From the NCBI GenBank assembly GCA_029259935.1, contig JAJDEH010000400.1, positions 1-34,046 on the forward strand: a stretch of 34,046 nt of DNA. Direction: 5' to 3'. Shown piece after piece: positions 24,833 through 32,267 of the stretch; the stretch's first letter is position 1, and every line of letters starts with the position of its first letter. The notes under the pieces were generated by a model. That model ran no database searches. It saw nothing but the letters and a program-made list of their open reading frames with translations, and had not been told where the DNA came from. This DNA comes from Planctomycetota bacterium. Its GTDB lineage: Bacteria; Planctomycetota; Planctomycetia; Pirellulales; Pirellulaceae. A program made the position numbers and the translations under genes.

Positions 24833-25687
24833 TCAGGCCGCGAGCCACCGATAGTAGGCGGCTATCAAGGCGAGCAGGAATCCGGCGGCAGCCAAGTTCG
24901 CGGCCGCGTGCCATCGATTACGATACCATTGCACGACAAGCCCGACCAGGATCATCGGCATGGCGACGTAACCTAACAGCACTAGGAAAAAGAGACCGGC
25001 GAATAGAAGGCCGAGCCCACTCTCCAGGGTCGGCCTAGCCTGGTTTTTCAAAGCTGTATTCACCAGTACGGCTAGTGGAATCGCCACGGTGAAAAAGGGA
25101 CTCACTCCCACGATCATCCAGGCCGCGGTGTCTATCCAACTGGGTGAATAACATTTCTCTCCTAGCGACTTCTTGCGCCACAGCACAAGCCACGGCATTG
25201 ACGCACAGAACGTCACGATGCCAAGTTCACAAACAAGCAAGGATGGCGACCAGCGAATCGGGAGATGATTGAGCCATCGAAATTCGAATGGAAAAGTGCC
25301 GCCTAAAACGAAAATCGCCAGCGAAGCCGTGGCAGTGATTCGAAGCTTCCGGTCACTTCCCGCGGACCAGAGTACGCATATCGATACGCAGGCCGTAGTC
25401 AAAATGAAGGAAGCCAAAAGGACGAACGGGTTGTACGAGCTGGTCTGCCATGAACAGGTGGCCACGAGCCCAATGAGCACACCGATCACCAGACCCCGTC
25501 GGAACCCGGCCAAATGTGCCAGCAGAGCCAACCACAAAGCGTGGCCGGCAACTGGCAATAGAACTTCAGGCTGCCAATTGGCGTTCACAAGCACGGCCAG
25601 TGCTACGCCGGCGCAAGTGGTCACGTAGAAGGCTCTGAGCAGCGAGAACTGGTAATTCCGTTTTGGCGTCGAAACGAGTGATTGCAT
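24833..25687 (-). CDS. Polytopic membrane protein of unknown function
   Basis: The start at 25687 is preferred, giving MQSLVSTPKRNYQFSLLRAF. AGGGG lies about six bases upstream, and the longer frame to 25819 adds only a non-hydrophobic, unlikely stretch. The 284-residue protein has roughly eight hydrophobic helices, for example YVTTCAGVALAVLVNA, ALWLALLAHLAGF, LVIGVLIGLVATC, FVLLASFILTTACVSICVLW, LGLLFAGLFFLVLLGYVA and ANLAAAGFLLALIAAYY. The FSLLRAF-then-helix opening resembles the FSLR(S/T)LL start found in many planctomycete membrane proteins of unknown role. No transporter or enzyme motif is recognised. It is convergent with the lipoprotein hydrolase and separated by 398 bp from the next minus-strand gene. 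Confidence 0.75.
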   Translation of the reverse strand: MQSLVSTPKRNYQFSLLRAFYVTTCAGVALAVLVNANWQPEVLLPVAGHALWLALLAHLAGFRRGLVIGVLIGLVATCSWQTSSYNPFVLLASFILTTACVSICVLWSAGSDRKLRITATASLAIFVLGGTFPFEFRWLNHLPIRWSPSLLVCELGIVTFCASMPWLVLWRKKSLGEKCYSPSWIDTAAWMIVGVSPFFTVAIPLAVLVNTALKNQARPTLESGLGLLFAGLFFLVLLGYVAMPMILVGLVVQWYRNRWHAAANLAAAGFLLALIAAYYRWLAA

Positions 25688-26085
25688 TGCGGCCCCTGAT
25701 TTGGCTGCTCGGTGGCAAGTATCCCCGGGCTGCCAGTTCAAACCGCGTACCAATTCCACCGAGTCGCCACAAAGCCGGGCTAGGCGACCATTGTGAATCA
25801 GTTCCAAAAGTCGACACATCGCGCTGTGCGCATGGATTGCACAGGCCAGTGCATTCCAGGCACACGATCCACGAGTTTGTTCCGCTTGCGCCCGAGTGGC
25901 TAAATGCTGCCGTTGTTTTCACCGCTTTCAAGAACTTGGGCCGGGTGACTCGGCGGCCAAGATGCGGTTTGGTGCCGAACCGCCCCCAGCTAACGCTGGA
26001 GGCTCGCCGGCACTCTGCCTTCGCCCTTCGACATTCCTTGTTCGATATTCGATATTTGGCTGGCGACCATCGAGGTTCTTGAGCG
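25688..26085. other. Intergenic region with palindromic repeat
   Basis: No gene is supported. The strongest structure is the hairpin at 25972-26013 listed separately. It is followed by AT-richer sequence with a doubled TTCGATA motif at about 26040-26055. This block lies just downstream of the minus-strand exported-protein gene, so part of it may serve as that gene's transcript end. Confidence 0.4.
25972..26013. repeat. Palindromic element (42 bp hairpin)
   Basis: GTGCCG (25973-25977 region) pairs with CGGCAC (26008-26013), and CCCCCAGC pairs with GCTGG-a-GG around a taac loop, giving a bulged hairpin. It has no T-run. Its sequence differs from the TGCCGGA-type element seen at 5003, 5069 and 32226, so it is a second palindrome class. 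Confidence 0.5.
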
Positions 26086-27198
26086 TTATTTCTTCACTTG
26101 AATCGACTTGCCTTCTTGAACACCCGGCGTTACCAGTATCTTGCGCCAAGACTTCCAGTCCTCAACGTCGTCCGTTGAAGGATCAAAACCCTGCCACTTC
26201 TCGATGACTTTTTCGCGCAAGTTTTTTGTTGCCCCCGGATCCATGAATAACGTTCCTCGTCCCCGCGATGCTGCCCAAGATTCCATGCCGAGCGCCAGCC
26301 CCGGTAGCTCGGCAGCGGTCTTTGAACGGCTGATGGCTTTCAGAATGGCGTCGAGTGAGGGGTCGTCGTTTTTCTTCAACAGCAAATAAGTGAGCACGGC
26401 CTGCCGAAACTTCGGCAATGAACGCGCGAGATCGGCTAGTTGATCAAACTCTTCTTCCGTGGTTGTCTTGCCGAGAAGATGGCGAATGGCCGTCAGGGCG
26501 ATGAAAGGATTGTCACCGGACGCCATCTTCCTGAGTCCGTTCAGATCGCTGTCCGCAAATTCGGCGGAATGCCGGACATGATACGCATACGCCGGCTTCA
26601 CAAAAGTCTTCCAGTCGTCGGGGATCGATGTCACCGACGAAAACTTTGCGGCACCTGCACGGTCTTTGAAAAATTGACAGATCACCGTTCCATTGTTCTT
26701 GGGCCCCGTGAAGACTGAGAATTGGTCGTAAATGTTGAAATGCCTGTCAAAGGAGTTATCGACGTAGGGTTCTTTCCATTCAAAGCGTCCTTCCGCGGGA
26801 GCCTCGCCGCTGAGCAACTCCAGCCGCTTCCATTGACCACCTACCAGAGTGACCAGTCTGGGTCTGATTCCACTGTCAATCACTTTGCCCGTCTCGGCCT
26901 GGATATACGCTCCTTGGTTATGCAAGGCCCCACTTAGTCCGCCAGGAACGATTTCCGCGACGATCCACGCCTCCGTTTCTCGCGGACGCAGATTCAGGAT
27001 GTTGTACTCCGCCAGATCCCTGACGATTTGAACGGAGCGAAACATGTTGGCGGGAACTACGTTAACCAGACCCTTCTCAAGTCCAAGTCGCGGCGGCTCG
27101 GTGTCAGCGGGTTTTTTGGCGGCCGGTTCGTCCGCCTCAAGCCGAGGCAGCCCAGCGAGGACAACGATTACAACGGATAACGCGAAGGCTCTGAACAT
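26086..27198 (-). CDS. Exported protein of unknown function
   Basis: The 370-residue protein starts with a signal peptide (MFRAFALSVVIVVLAGLPRL) and has GGAG ten bases before the ATG. I do not recognise the family. Residues about 40-190 look beta-rich, with GLVNVVPANMFRSVQIVRDL, TEAWIVAEIVPGGLSGALHN and NIYDQFSVFTGPKNNGTVIC. Residues about 215-300 are helical and resemble HEAT-like pairs (NPFIALTAIRHLLGKTTTEE, LPKFRQAVLTYLLLKK). A final part holds WQGFDPSTDDVEDWKSWRKI. No catalytic motif was found. It lies on the same strand as the sulfatase-esterase gene but 340 bp downstream, with a large inverted repeat between, so it probably has its own promoter. Cell location is probably periplasmic. 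Confidence 0.8.
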   Translation of the reverse strand: MFRAFALSVVIVVLAGLPRLEADEPAAKKPADTEPPRLGLEKGLVNVVPANMFRSVQIVRDLAEYNILNLRPRETEAWIVAEIVPGGLSGALHNQGAYIQAETGKVIDSGIRPRLVTLVGGQWKRLELLSGEAPAEGRFEWKEPYVDNSFDRHFNIYDQFSVFTGPKNNGTVICQFFKDRAGAAKFSSVTSIPDDWKTFVKPAYAYHVRHSAEFADSDLNGLRKMASGDNPFIALTAIRHLLGKTTTEEEFDQLADLARSLPKFRQAVLTYLLLKKNDDPSLDAILKAISRSKTAAELPGLALGMESWAASRGRGTLFMDPGATKNLREKVIEKWQGFDPSTDDVEDWKSWRKILVTPGVQEGKSIQVKK

Positions 27199-27538
27199 CG
27201 CTTTTCTCCAGAAATGCTGGCGGAATGGTCACGTGAACGATAGTGTGACGAGTCGGCCAGGGGGAAAGTTCCCCTCGGAGCCGACGACAGCCTGCACCGT
27301 GCTTGATCTTCGCCAAGTACCAACTTAAAGCGGCATAGCCGCAGCCAAATCCGAAATCCGAATCTCGAAATCCTAAACAAACTCGAATTTCAAATGCTCA
27401 AATGACAGAAACGGCTAGACTCCACGTTTTGAACATTGGGAATTCTGGTTTGTTTAGGATTTCGAGATTCGGATTTCGAGTTTATCAAACATGCGCGCAC
27501 GGCGCGCAGATGTTACAGAGTAAGACGCTAATCGACCA
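27199..27538. other. Intergenic region dominated by a long inverted repeat
   Basis: These 340 bases hold no supported gene. About 127 of them are the inverted repeat listed separately. The part nearest 27199-27300 should contain the promoter of the exported-protein gene; boxes were not identified. Confidence 0.5.
27352..27478. repeat. Long inverted repeat with perfect 31-bp arms
   Basis: Arms 27352-27382 and 27448-27478 are perfect reverse complements (31 of 31). Pairing continues imperfectly inward, 15 of 21 positions, for 27383-27403 against 27427-27447, leaving a loop of 23 bases. The composition is AT-rich against GC-rich surroundings and includes repeated ATTTCGGAT/ATTCGGAT motifs. No coding capacity is seen. 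It could be a miniature inverted-repeat element or a large transcript-end hairpin after the sulfatase-esterase gene. Confidence 0.85.
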
Positions 27539-29875
27539 TCAATTACCCGGCACCTTGGCCGGCGTTTCCAAGTTCACGCGGTGCCGACTTCCGGTCGTTA
27601 GATGTTTCGTAAGGAACGCGTCCGCCACTTGGATCATCTCATCAAACCAAACTTGTTTCCCAAGAAACGGATGCGGTGCGTCTTGGATAAGGGTGAGGTC
27701 GGACTGGATGCCTAACTCATTCATTCGCTGTCGAAATGCCTCTGCATGCGTACTGGGATCGTCTGTTTCGCCCGAAATAAACCAGCAGGGCGGGTCGTTC
27801 TTGTCGAGGTGATGCAACGGCGACGCGAGGCGATAGGCCGCCGGCCTGTCCTTCTGCGACCCGCCGAGAAACTGCCGCCAGATCCGGCCGCGTTCCTCGA
27901 TTGCGGAAATCTCTCGCGTGCGCTCGGACAACAAATCCGTCTGCGCGCCCATCGGCACCGCAGCCTGAATCTGGCTGCTGAACTGTTCATTTCCGCCTTC
28001 GCCTTCAAGTTCCTTTACACCCGCGGATGTCGCAAGCAACGCCGTTAGGTGTCCGCCGGCCGAAAGTCCGATCGCGCCGATATGGTCTGTATCGATGCCG
28101 TATTCCTTTGCGTTCGCTCGCAAGAATCTAACCGCTGCCTTGCAATCGTGGATCGCGGCCGGAAAGGGCGCTTCGCCGCTTAAGCGGTACGAAATCGTCG
28201 CCGCGACAAATCCGCGTGCCGCCAACGCCTGAGCGACCTTTCCGTGATTGGCACGATTGCCCTTTGCCCACCCGCCACCGTGAATGCAGACAACCGCAGG
28301 TAACTGCCCCCAGGTTCCCTGCGGTCGATAGACGTCCATCTCCAACGTGCGGTCTCCATAGCGCGCGTAGGTCACACCGAGCTTGGAATCCAGAAGATCC
28401 AGCGTCTCCCGTGAAATCTCGGTTCGTCCATCGGCGCGAGGTCGCGGCGGAGCTTGTCCCGCCGGGCGCGCGTCGAGCCGCATCTCTTCCTGGAACAGAA
28501 TTGCCATGCCGCGCAGCTTGCGTGTGATTTCTCGATTTCGCGCGGGGCTCGATTCTCCTGGGTCCTTGGCCAAGTCATAAAGTGCTAGACTCGGATTCAA
28601 ATAGAGTTTCCAATTTCGCCAGCGCGCCGCGGCCAGCGCGCCGTGGCTGCCGTGGTAAAAAAACGCTTCGTTGTATTCGGCGCGATTTATTAGTGGTGCC
28701 CATTCGCCTGGCGGATCCCACCGCCGCCGAAGCGGGACGGACGCGTTGAGCGATTTCTTCGCTCCGGGGGGAGGGACGATCGTGGTTTCACCCTTCAACA
28801 AAGGGCTGATGTCGCGACCGTCGATGACGCGATCTTCCGGAACCTTAATTCCCGCGAACGTGGCCAGCGTCGGATACCAATCCATGGCGCGCACCACCGC
28901 CGACGAATTCGCGCCGGTCTGCAAGCCCAGCCCGGGGCCCCAGGCGATCGCCGGCACCCGAATGCCGCCTTCGTAGGTCGAAAGCTTACGCCCGCGAATC
29001 TTTTGTTCCGGCGTGCGCCCCGGTCCGCGGCCATTGTCAGAGGCATAGATGACGATCGTGTTGTCTTCGATGTTCAACCGTCTCAGCGAATCGAAGAGAC
29101 GGCCGACATGGTGATCGAGTTCCTGAATCGCGTCGCCATACTCGCCCCAGTTTGAACCGCCCCGAAACTCTTCGCTCACACCAAGCGGATTGTGGAGCAT
29201 TGTGTGCGGCAGATAGAGGAAGAACGGACCTTCCTTGTTCTTCTCAATGAATTCGATCGCCTCGTCGGTGTAGAGTTTTGTCAATTCCGCGGGATCGGCG
29301 GGACGCTTGACGATTTCGCTATTCCGCATCAGCGGCACGCCTCCCTCATCGCCAAAATAGACGACCTCTACCGGGTCAAGATTGTGTAGCAGTCCGAAGT
29401 AGTCGTCGAACCCCTGATTGCGAGGCAGAAACGGCTCGTGAAATCCAAGATGCCATTTGCCGATGCAAGCGGTCGCGTAGCCACCTGCCTTCAGTAACTC
29501 GGCAATCGTCAATTCATCGGGATGAATACCTGATCTTGAGTCCGCGCGATGCACCCAAACTTCGTTGCCTATCCGGCGCGGGTAACACCCGGTCAATAAG
29601 CCCGCGCGAGACGGGCTGCAAATCGGAGCCGCCGCGTAGTAGTCGGTAAAACGGGTTCCCTCATTCGCCATCGTGTCGATTCGCGGCGTCTTGACTTCGG
29701 TCGCGCCATAGCAACCGAGATCGTAGTACCCCTGATCATCGACAAAGATGAAGATGATATTCGGCGGCGCGCCGGATGCTGCCTCCACCATTACGGAAGC
29801 TCCCAGGAGGAACGCGCCTGCAAGCATCGCTCCACCAAGATGCCTGAACCAGGATCTACTCATATTGTTTACCAT
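27539..29875 (-). CDS. Exported sulfatase fused to alpha/beta-hydrolase esterase
   Basis: The start at 29875 is preferred because it gives a normal leader (MVNNMSRSWFRHLGGAMLAG, cleavage near AASG). Frames reaching 29947 add an unlikely stretch, and 29863 is also possible. The 778-residue protein joins two enzymes. Residues about 37-470 are a type I sulfatase: NIIFIFVDDQGYYDLGCYG metal site, then CSPSRAGLLTG with Cys86 as the formylglycine precursor, ACIGKWHLG and a later IVIYASDNG metal motif. Residues about 500-760 are a BD-FAE/lipase-type hydrolase: IHGGGW near 529, nucleophile GLSAGGH near 604, Asp in ETDDPSTH and His in DAPHPF. The sulfatase needs a formylglycine-generating enzyme, not seen here. 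Together they would remove sulfate and acyl or feruloyl groups from polysaccharide outside the cytoplasm. Confidence 0.94.
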   Translation of the reverse strand: MVNNMSRSWFRHLGGAMLAGAFLLGASVMVEAASGAPPNIIFIFVDDQGYYDLGCYGATEVKTPRIDTMANEGTRFTDYYAAAPICSPSRAGLLTGCYPRRIGNEVWVHRADSRSGIHPDELTIAELLKAGGYATACIGKWHLGFHEPFLPRNQGFDDYFGLLHNLDPVEVVYFGDEGGVPLMRNSEIVKRPADPAELTKLYTDEAIEFIEKNKEGPFFLYLPHTMLHNPLGVSEEFRGGSNWGEYGDAIQELDHHVGRLFDSLRRLNIEDNTIVIYASDNGRGPGRTPEQKIRGRKLSTYEGGIRVPAIAWGPGLGLQTGANSSAVVRAMDWYPTLATFAGIKVPEDRVIDGRDISPLLKGETTIVPPPGAKKSLNASVPLRRRWDPPGEWAPLINRAEYNEAFFYHGSHGALAAARWRNWKLYLNPSLALYDLAKDPGESSPARNREITRKLRGMAILFQEEMRLDARPAGQAPPRPRADGRTEISRETLDLLDSKLGVTYARYGDRTLEMDVYRPQGTWGQLPAVVCIHGGGWAKGNRANHGKVAQALAARGFVAATISYRLSGEAPFPAAIHDCKAAVRFLRANAKEYGIDTDHIGAIGLSAGGHLTALLATSAGVKELEGEGGNEQFSSQIQAAVPMGAQTDLLSERTREISAIEERGRIWRQFLGGSQKDRPAAYRLASPLHHLDKNDPPCWFISGETDDPSTHAEAFRQRMNELGIQSDLTLIQDAPHPFLGKQVWFDEMIQVADAFLTKHLTTGSRHRVNLETPAKVPGN

Positions 29876-30287
29876 CGCGTTTTCTGTTTCTTCAAGAGCG
29901 TCGTCGAGTCCACGGAGGCCTGCCCAAGCGCAGCGCCGTTCCGGCACTGTCAGTATAATCCAGCCTCCCTATTCATCCCATTGCCGGAGCAGAAACGCGA
30001 CTGGTTACGGCTGACAAACGACGACGAGCCCGTGGACGGAAGCCCACTTCGCGCAATGCAATGACCGAACGCCAAATTGCGACGAGGATCGGGATCACGC
30101 CGCAAATGGGTAGACTGCTTCGACGCTGCGGTTGTGCCGTAATGAACGGCTGCTACCTACCACTTGCCCATGCTGTAGGTCGGTCCGTTGGCGAGACCAA
30201 GAACAACGAAGAGGATAGCGAGCCGCCTCCACCCGAGACTCGCGATGACGATTGACACAGTTTTTACACAGTTCACAAGTGTCAATC
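29876..30287. other. Intergenic region upstream of the sulfatase gene
   Basis: No gene is supported in these 412 bases. An inverted pair ATTGACAC (30251-30258) and GTGTCAAT (30279-30286) is present. On the minus strand it contains a TTGACA box, which could belong to a promoter, though no convincing -10 follows at normal spacing. The sulfatase promoter should lie somewhere here. Confidence 0.4.
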
Positions 30288-30333
30288 AAAAACGCCGCCG
30301 CAAGTTGCCGTTAAGGAAGCAGTTGCGACGGCG
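30288..30333 (-). terminator. Rho-independent terminator of tRNA-Ser
   Basis: On the minus strand an 11-bp stem (30323-30333 with 30293-30303, one mismatch) is followed directly by TTTTT (30292-30288). It begins 14 bases after the tRNA 3' end, and the geometry is that of an intrinsic terminator. Confidence 0.85.
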
Positions 30334-30347
30334 CCAATTTCATCAAG

Positions 30348-30430
30348 CGGAGGGCACGGGACTCGAACCCGCAACCGGTTTCCCGGCAATTGATTTCGAA
30401 TCAACCTCCTCACCAATTCGGATACCCTCC
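30348..30430 (-). tRNA. tRNA-Ser(CGA)
   Basis: An 83-nt class II tRNA is read on the minus strand. The acceptor pairs GGAGGGT (30430-30424) with GCCCTCC, followed by discriminator G (30348). The anticodon arm is GTTGA, loop TTCGAAA, TCAAT, giving anticodon CGA (codon UCG). The long variable arm is a CCGG-GAAA-CCGG hairpin, and the T-loop is TTCGAGT within a GCGGG/CCCGT stem. CCA is not encoded. The D-arm pairs TCC with GGA. With a 7-bp acceptor the base at position 8 is A, not the usual T, so the 5' boundary or stem register deserves a check. It has its own intrinsic terminator. No integrase or repeated 3' end is seen nearby. Confidence 0.88.
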
Positions 30431-30438
30431 ATTGCATA

Positions 30439-30470
30439 TATGTACTCGGACGAGCCGTTTGCCACAAGAT
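30439..30470 (-). promoter_or_regulatory. Candidate promoter of tRNA-Ser
   Basis: On the minus strand TTGTGG, a 17-base spacer and TACATA stand about eight bases before the mature tRNA 5' end. Both boxes match the sigma-70 consensus only in part, so this is a candidate based on spacing and position. Confidence 0.3.
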
Positions 30471-30981
30471 GGTACGGCATTGCCGCGCCTTGCGATCCCA
30501 CGCAAAATGCCACGCCTTGTTCCGAAATCTTGGTTCCGAAATCTTGATTGCCGCGATCGTCAATCGTACTCGACTGTTTCTCGGTGCCGCTCAACTTGCA
30601 ATGTCGGAGGCGTAAAACGGTGGGTTGAGCGGGCGCGGGCTGCCCGAAAACCGGAAGTCGGACGTGGAGCTTTGACCTCTAGCTGAAGGCTGGATCGAGT
30701 GAAGCACTGCTCGGGCAGTCGGCACTCCCTGAGACTGCGGGTGCCGGATCATTGTCGCATCATGCCTCGATCAGGCCCGCTCGTATTCAACAGCTTGCTA
30801 ATCTCTCCCCGCTTGTTGACTTTTTGGCACTTGGATGCCGTCGGGCATCATTGGAATTCTGGCCGGTCACCAGACGTTCGGCCCGAAGGCAAACGGTGTC
30901 AACAACTTATGGCTTCTGTTTCGCCATCCGATCACACCGGGTACGTGGTTTGCGATCCTTGTTTCGCACCGGAACTTCGCA

Positions 30982-31011
30982 TCCACGAGCTAAAACGTCC
31001 ACGAGCTAAAA
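30982..31011 (+). repeat. Two 14-bp direct repeats before the GNAT gene
   Basis: The unit tccacgagctaaaa occurs at 30982-30995 and 30998-31011, separated by cg, a period of 16. It ends 12 bases before the GTG start of the next gene. It may be a recent duplication or a regulatory site; the position overlaps where a leader or ribosome-binding site would be. Confidence 0.7.
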
Positions 31012-31023
31012 AGTGAGTCTATC

Positions 31024-32160
31024 GTGCCCAAAGTCATCGAAGTAAACAACGTTGACGAACTCGACCACTATCGCCTGGCTTGGAATTCCCTGTTGCCGGA
31101 AACCAAGCAGGCGACCTACTTTCAGTCGTTTGACTGGGTTACCACCTGTCTGCGTCATTTTGGCGGGCACCAGCGACTTCGCGTGCTGTTGGTTTATCAC
31201 AACGCGGAACCGATCGGCATCCTTCCACTGGTTGTGGTGAACGAACGAACACGCATCGGTCGGATCAGGACGCTCACTTATCCGTTGGCCGAGTGGGGGT
31301 CATTTTTTGGCCCGATCGGACCCAATCCGACCGCCACGCTGATGGCGTCGTTTGATCATCTGCAACAGACTCGGCGCGACTATGACATGCTCGACTTGCG
31401 TTGGATCGATCGCGCCCGAGTCGATCATGGCCGCACGTCCAGCGCGATGAACAACGCCGGCCTTGCCTGTCATGAGAAGCCCTGGAAGGAAACATCGGTC
31501 TTGGACACGTCGACAAGTTGGGACGAATACTTCCGTTCGCGAACGAGCAAGTTTCGCAACAACGTACGACGGGCTTTCAAGCGAGTGGCCGAGTTGGGAG
31601 ACGTCACGCTGGAGAGGTTTCGTCCATCAGGATACGCATACGGCGCGACGGATCCGCGCTGGGACCTGTATGACACCTGTGTTGATCTGGCGCGGCGGAG
31701 TTGGCAAGGGTCCTCGGCGACGGGCACCACGTTGTCGCATCCGCATGTCCGCGACTTCCTTCGGGAGATGCACGGATTGGCCGCGCGGGCCGGTACCGTG
31801 GACCTCAACCTGCTGCGCATTGACGGCGAGCCGGTGGCATTTGGATACAACTACGTATATCAACGCCGGATTTTCGCCCTGCGGGCGGGAGTGCATCCCC
31901 AGTATGCCGACCAGAGCGTGGGCACCGTTCTGTACGCGAAAATGTTTGAGGACAGTTGTGAACGCGACGACGAACTCATCGACTTGGGCCCCGGTTCGAT
32001 GCAATCCAAAAAAGCGTGGAGAACGGCGACGGTTACCAGCTTCCGCAGCACGCACTACCCACTGTTGGCTCCACGCACTCAACTGCTGCGTCTCAAACAT
32101 TGGATGTCGGCTTCGACTTCGCAGGCTAAAGCGACTCCGGCAGGAAGCGACGGGGTTTAG
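31024..32160 (+). CDS. CelD/BcsL-type GNAT acyltransferase
   Basis: The gene starts with GTG; no ATG occurs in frame for the first ~100 codons, and GTGAG lies six bases upstream as a weak ribosome-binding site. The 378-residue cytoplasmic protein matches the CelD/BcsL acetyltransferase family (PF13480), related to FemAB. The N-terminal lobe shows ATYFQSFDWVTTCLRHFGGH and LRVLLVYHNAEPIGILPLVV. The C-terminal GNAT lobe shows SKFRNNVRRAFKRVAELGDV, LLRIDGEPVAFGYNYVYQRR, and a YADQSVGTVLYAKMFEDS acceptor stretch followed by DLGPGSMQSKKAW. Members are common in exopolysaccharide loci and transfer acyl or aminoacyl groups. It is convergent with a GT26 glycosyltransferase gene, which supports a polysaccharide role. 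Substrates are unknown. Confidence 0.88.
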   Translation: MPKVIEVNNVDELDHYRLAWNSLLPETKQATYFQSFDWVTTCLRHFGGHQRLRVLLVYHNAEPIGILPLVVVNERTRIGRIRTLTYPLAEWGSFFGPIGPNPTATLMASFDHLQQTRRDYDMLDLRWIDRARVDHGRTSSAMNNAGLACHEKPWKETSVLDTSTSWDEYFRSRTSKFRNNVRRAFKRVAELGDVTLERFRPSGYAYGATDPRWDLYDTCVDLARRSWQGSSATGTTLSHPHVRDFLREMHGLAARAGTVDLNLLRIDGEPVAFGYNYVYQRRIFALRAGVHPQYADQSVGTVLYAKMFEDSCERDDELIDLGPGSMQSKKAWRTATVTSFRSTHYPLLAPRTQLLRLKHWMSASTSQAKATPAGSDGV

Positions 32161-32225
32161 ACGGTCGGTTACTCTTTGACTCGGGCTCGCATGCTGAAAG
32201 ACCAGGAGGCCGACGAAAGTAGGAC

Positions 32226-32260
32226 TGCCGGAGCATCGCTTCGCTCGATCCGGCCTACGC
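32226..32260 (+). repeat. REP-like palindromic element, copy 3
   Basis: The copy reads tgccggagcatcgcttcgct and then cgatccggcctacgc. It is the most regular of the three copies: CCGGA pairs with TCCGG and the centre holds a self-complementary CGCTTCGC-like part. It lies between the convergent GNAT and glycosyltransferase genes. Confidence 0.75.
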
Positions 32261-32267
32261 TGAGTGG

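Larger units (their letters stand above)
30434..31023. other. Gene-poor region with short tandem repeats
   Basis: No gene is supported in these 590 bases. A 14-bp perfect tandem duplication (gttccgaaatcttg) lies at 30519-30546. A bulged hairpin lies at 30720-30746, and GATGCC/GGCATC form a small hairpin at about 30834-30849. A second 14-bp repeat pair lies at 30982-31011 just before the next gene. No known riboswitch was recognised. Confidence 0.45.

Noticed and set aside
24713..24976. Small plus-strand frame after the lipoprotein hydrolase
   Set aside because: It overlaps the end of the convergent membrane-protein gene and has no ribosome-binding site or motif.
30157..30276. Minus-strand ~33-39 residue peptide with a hydrophobic stretch ending GPTYSMGKW
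   Set aside because: Only GTG starts, no ribosome-binding site, and too short to support; the hydrophobic segment alone is not enough.
31463..32179. Plus-strand 238-codon frame within the GNAT gene
   Set aside because: It is a shifted frame of a well-supported GNAT protein and is Arg/Cys/Thr-rich with no domain.
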